A DNA stretch of 64,000 bases from Thunnus maccoyii (taxonomy: Eukaryota > Chordata > Actinopteri > Scombriformes > Scombridae). A model generated the notes under the pieces. The model saw nothing but the letters and a program-made list of their open reading frames with translations, searched no databases and was not told where the DNA came from. The stretch is taken from the NCBI RefSeq assembly GCF_910596095.1, contig NC_056554.1:8166001-8230000 (forward strand). The letters are read 5' to 3'. Made by a program: the position numbers and the translations under genes. This document shows, piece after piece, positions 60,960 to 64,000 of the stretch (position 1 is the first letter of the stretch; each line of letters opens with the position of its first letter).

Positions 60960-60963
60960 TTAA

Positions 60964-62275
60964 GATGTATATAAAATACCTACTTTCAATAATAACTTGT
61001 GACTGATATTTTTCCACCAAAATCTTGTTAAAATCCTTAAAATTACATCTACTCCTTCTCCCTCATCAAAAATTCCATTATCTATGACAATGCAAATATT
61101 TTTAATTTCAGAAGTTTAACTGCGGGACAAAAAATGTTCCCTTGTTCACTGAAAAGTCAATTCTCATATTATGTGCACTGGAGGCTTCAAGTTTCCACAT
61201 CACACTTGTGTAAGTTGATTATTGGACCAGGGTTGGCTTCAAAATTATTTGTGATGTCACAAATCGTGCTCTTAGGCCTGCTCCTTAAAATTGGATTTTC
61301 AATGACCACAGAACATTTTTCCACTTTCGGCAGATGAACGAGAAAACAGCCTTCCAGTGTCAAACTCTGAGCTTCACTGTGCAGCAAGATGTATGTGCAA
61401 GTATCCAACTGAAGCAACAAGAAGAAAAACATATTTTTGAGTGGAGGGGGACTTTAAACAATTTCTATTTCTATTTCTACATGGGGCCTTGAAAGCTACA
61501 GGGTTACTGTGTGTCAATTGGTTGGCTAATTTGATTGAAAATAAGTACAAAAACTGTACACAATGCACAAAGAGCGGGATTAATAAAAGGTTTGTAGGCA
61601 CCCAGCAGCTCAAATTTGACCCTGCAGCAGGTTCATTTGGCCCTGTCTATTTCAATTTCTGTAGCTTCTACTGGTATGGGATGTCAAATATGTCAACAAA
61701 TCCCAACAACAGTCTAAACTGACAAAGATGCAGAAAGAAATTAGGAAATCAACTGTATATTAACAGTGCTACAGTGGTTGCCCCCTTTGTTCTATTGCCT
61801 CACTGGGCTTCCTTCCTTCCTTCCCTTCACAGACACATGCACACACACACACACACACACACATGCATACACAAGTGTGGATCCGTACAGTCGACGTCAG
61901 TTTCTGTTGACACAGAGCGATTGATAGCTGCACTGATATGAACACTTGTTGACATTCTTGTTCAGAATGGATTCTGACCTCCCACCTACAGTGCTCTGAT
62001 TGGCTCGGTTGTTTTTCCAATTAAGGAAACAGTCGTCAACTGCCATTTTGTTTTCACTTCATTAATCAGTCTGACATTGTGTTCTTAGCATCACACACAC
62101 ACACACACACACAATGCAAAATGCAAAATGCAAAATGGGATTCAAATTTATTAACCAAGATCTTAATATATTAATAAATATTTGACAAAACCTCACCGCA
62201 AGATCAATTTAGTATCTGTTTTGGAGCTTTTGATCATATCATATAATCTTCCTTAGCAGAGTTGCCATGGGATTG
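60964..62275. other. Right-end intergenic DNA, no gene seen
   Basis: There is a CA microsatellite at about 61840-61863 and another at about 62093-62113, the latter followed by four tandem ATGCAAA-type units. Open frames at 61134-61722 on both strands show no family match and lack convincing splice context. Confidence 0.5.
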
Positions 62276-62305
62276 TACAGTACCAGTCAAAAGTTTGGAC
62301 ACACC
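62276..62305. mobile_element. Solo Tc1/mariner-like terminal repeat remnant
   Basis: TACAGTACCAGTCAAAAGTT followed by TGGACACACC matches the kind of terminus seen in fish Tc1-like transposons. TA precedes it and no partner end or transposase is visible nearby, so it is a fragment. Confidence 0.55.
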
Positions 62306-64000
62306 AATGAGAAAGTGTGACTGATACTGTTTACTGTATGTTTAAATTTCAGTTTTTGTCTGAGCACTTCAAGGGCTTCTTGTCCATGTGGGCTTAAAGG
62401 TTGAGTTTGACCTTTGAATCAGCTGTTGACAACATAAATAAATATGTAAACATTCATGCATACATACACACCATCCATAATATTAATATTTGCTGTCTGG
62501 GTTTGGTTTCTTTCTTTCTGAGAGAGATTTATAGAGTGTTTAAACATGCAGGCTAAAGGTGAATCAGAAGGAAATACACAGGGAGGGCAGCCGCAGTGTT
62601 ACACAACAGTTATGGAAGATTTGCTTCTGACAGATGTTGAGTCTGATAGGAAGAGGGCGGGGCAAGTGTATACACATACACCGGCTGTTACTTTACATGA
62701 CTGAGTAGGCATCCAATAAAGTAATAATGGATTTATATTTAGAAAGACATGTTAAACATTCACCAAACTGATAGTAAGAAGGAGGAAGGGAACCAAAACT
62801 GTGTTAAATCAGATCTTGGCTTCCTTTCTTTTTCCTTCCTGAGACATGAAAGAAGAGGACAGAAAGACAGAAATTCCCACTGAGCAGTTTGTTGTCATAC
62901 CCTGTATGAGCAGCAGGTGGGGAGGTAGGACTACAAACGGATCTTCATGACTTTTCCTTAGCTGTGATCCTTTTCCATCTCACAGCTGCTTCTTCCCCGT
63001 CACAGCTTGTCAGTGACTTCTGGAAAAGAAAAAAAAAAAGGAAAAACCTCAAATATCTTGCTAAATTTCACTGACTACTCACTGACTGATGACTGTTATT
63101 ACATCTATTGCAACATGTAAACATCCCATTAGGTCAGAATCAGAGTTACCCATGGAAATTGCGTCAAAAAACCCACATCAAAATACCAATTTCTCATTTC
63201 CTGAGAAGCTAAACTGTAGAAATAATGATTTGCTTAAGTGAAAAACACACATCCAAGCATGTTTCCTGTCCCTTATTGTGTGAAAACCTTACAATAGAGC
63301 GATACATGGGGTGTGTATGATACAGTATCCTCTTCTGACTGTCTCTTCACTTTGCTCTCCTCCACTTTCCTCACATCAACGCAGGAGAGTCAAGCATGTA
63401 ATTATCTACCATTTATATGTAGAGCTGCCTCTATTCTACTCCTCTACGTCATTCTTTCCTCTGCATCTCTCACATTATGAGCCTCTTGTGAGGTTAGAAA
63501 CAAAATTAGTCTGTTTTGCAAAGTCAGTAATAGACACTTGAGTAGGAGAAGCAAACTGTTTTTTTTTTTTGTTTTTTTGTGTAGAGACTGTGACAGGATT
63601 CAAGGCGATGTGATGCAGCTTCTTCTAATTCAGAACCGTTAGTGCATCCAAATAGAGTTATTTGAGTTTCTAAGCTTAGACAAACATGCAGAGTCCACAC
63701 AGTCAGCTTTTCATACACTAGGGGAAGGATGCAGCAGCTCTTGACAATGACTGTTGAGACTCGTCTCTTTTGAACTCTATTTTTGGAGGGATTATAGAAA
63801 TAATACATGGGAGTTCTCATTTTGGTTGGATTCCTGTGTTATTTGAGAGCCATACAATTATTTACCCATTTTAATATGTGTGTGTGTTTCCGAGACACAA
63901 AATAAATCCATGTATGCTAAACTTTGTAGCATTTAAGAGCCATAAAATTACCATCCTTCCAGTGGTGGAGAGTGTGTGAATGAGAGAGAATGATTTTATG
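62306..64000. other. Right-end intergenic DNA, no feature supported
   Basis: AT-rich unique-looking sequence with short poly-A/T runs (63028-63039, 63560-63577). No exon with family resemblance was found on either strand. Confidence 0.45.

Noticed and set aside
1-64000. CRISPR arrays, tRNA/rRNA genes, prokaryotic operons or viral insertions
   Set aside because: None seen. Direct repeats present are microsatellites or transposon copies, and the gene structure is that of a vertebrate nuclear genome.

Overview
The window is nuclear DNA from a ray-finned fish, probably a percomorph teleost. The evidence is compact genes with many short GT-AG introns, dense CA/GT microsatellites, short TTAA-flanked inverted-repeat elements, and decayed L2/CR1/Rex1-type LINE fragments. 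There is no bacterial-style gene organisation, no CRISPR array and no tRNA or rRNA that I can see.

Six multi-exon protein genes can be assembled by joining exons with consistent splice phases. From left to right: (1) the 3' twelve coding exons of a PP2A B56 regulatory subunit, best called ppp2r5b (+, 6171-22534), with its first coding exon off the left edge or unrecognised; (2) gphb5, the thyrostimulin beta subunit (+, 29592-31325, complete, 130 aa); (3) gpha2, the thyrostimulin alpha subunit (-, 34885-34143, complete, 136 aa), convergent with gphb5; (4) majin, the meiotic telomere-nuclear envelope tether (-, 51512-41847, nine coding exons, 271 aa); (5) an aldo-keto reductase of the AKR superfamily (+, 52333-53909, five coding exons, 290 aa), head-to-head with majin; (6) bad, the BH3-only apoptosis regulator (-, 59457-57521, three coding exons, 167 aa), tail-to-tail with the reductase. 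The right end (60.4-64 kb) holds no gene I can support.

The order ppp2r5b-gpha2-majin with bad nearby matches human 11q13.1, which supports the names. The most interesting point is that gphb5 sits in the same cluster. In human, GPHB5 is on chromosome 14 next to a different B56 paralog (PPP2R5E), while GPHA2 is on chromosome 11 next to PPP2R5B. This window therefore looks like a preserved ancestral PPP2R5-GPHB5-GPHA2 block that mammals split by reciprocal loss after whole-genome duplication. Both subunits of the heterodimeric hormone thyrostimulin lie about 2.8 kb apart.

The rest is regulatory and repetitive DNA. There is an apparent bidirectional promoter between majin and the reductase and a CRE/CCAAT-containing promoter upstream of bad. 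At least four short elements are bounded by TTAA and have matching inverted ends. Two related foldback elements lie in the gphb5 intron, and a near-perfect 37-bp-arm hairpin lies in a ppp2r5b intron. Microsatellites directly abut ppp2r5b splice sites.
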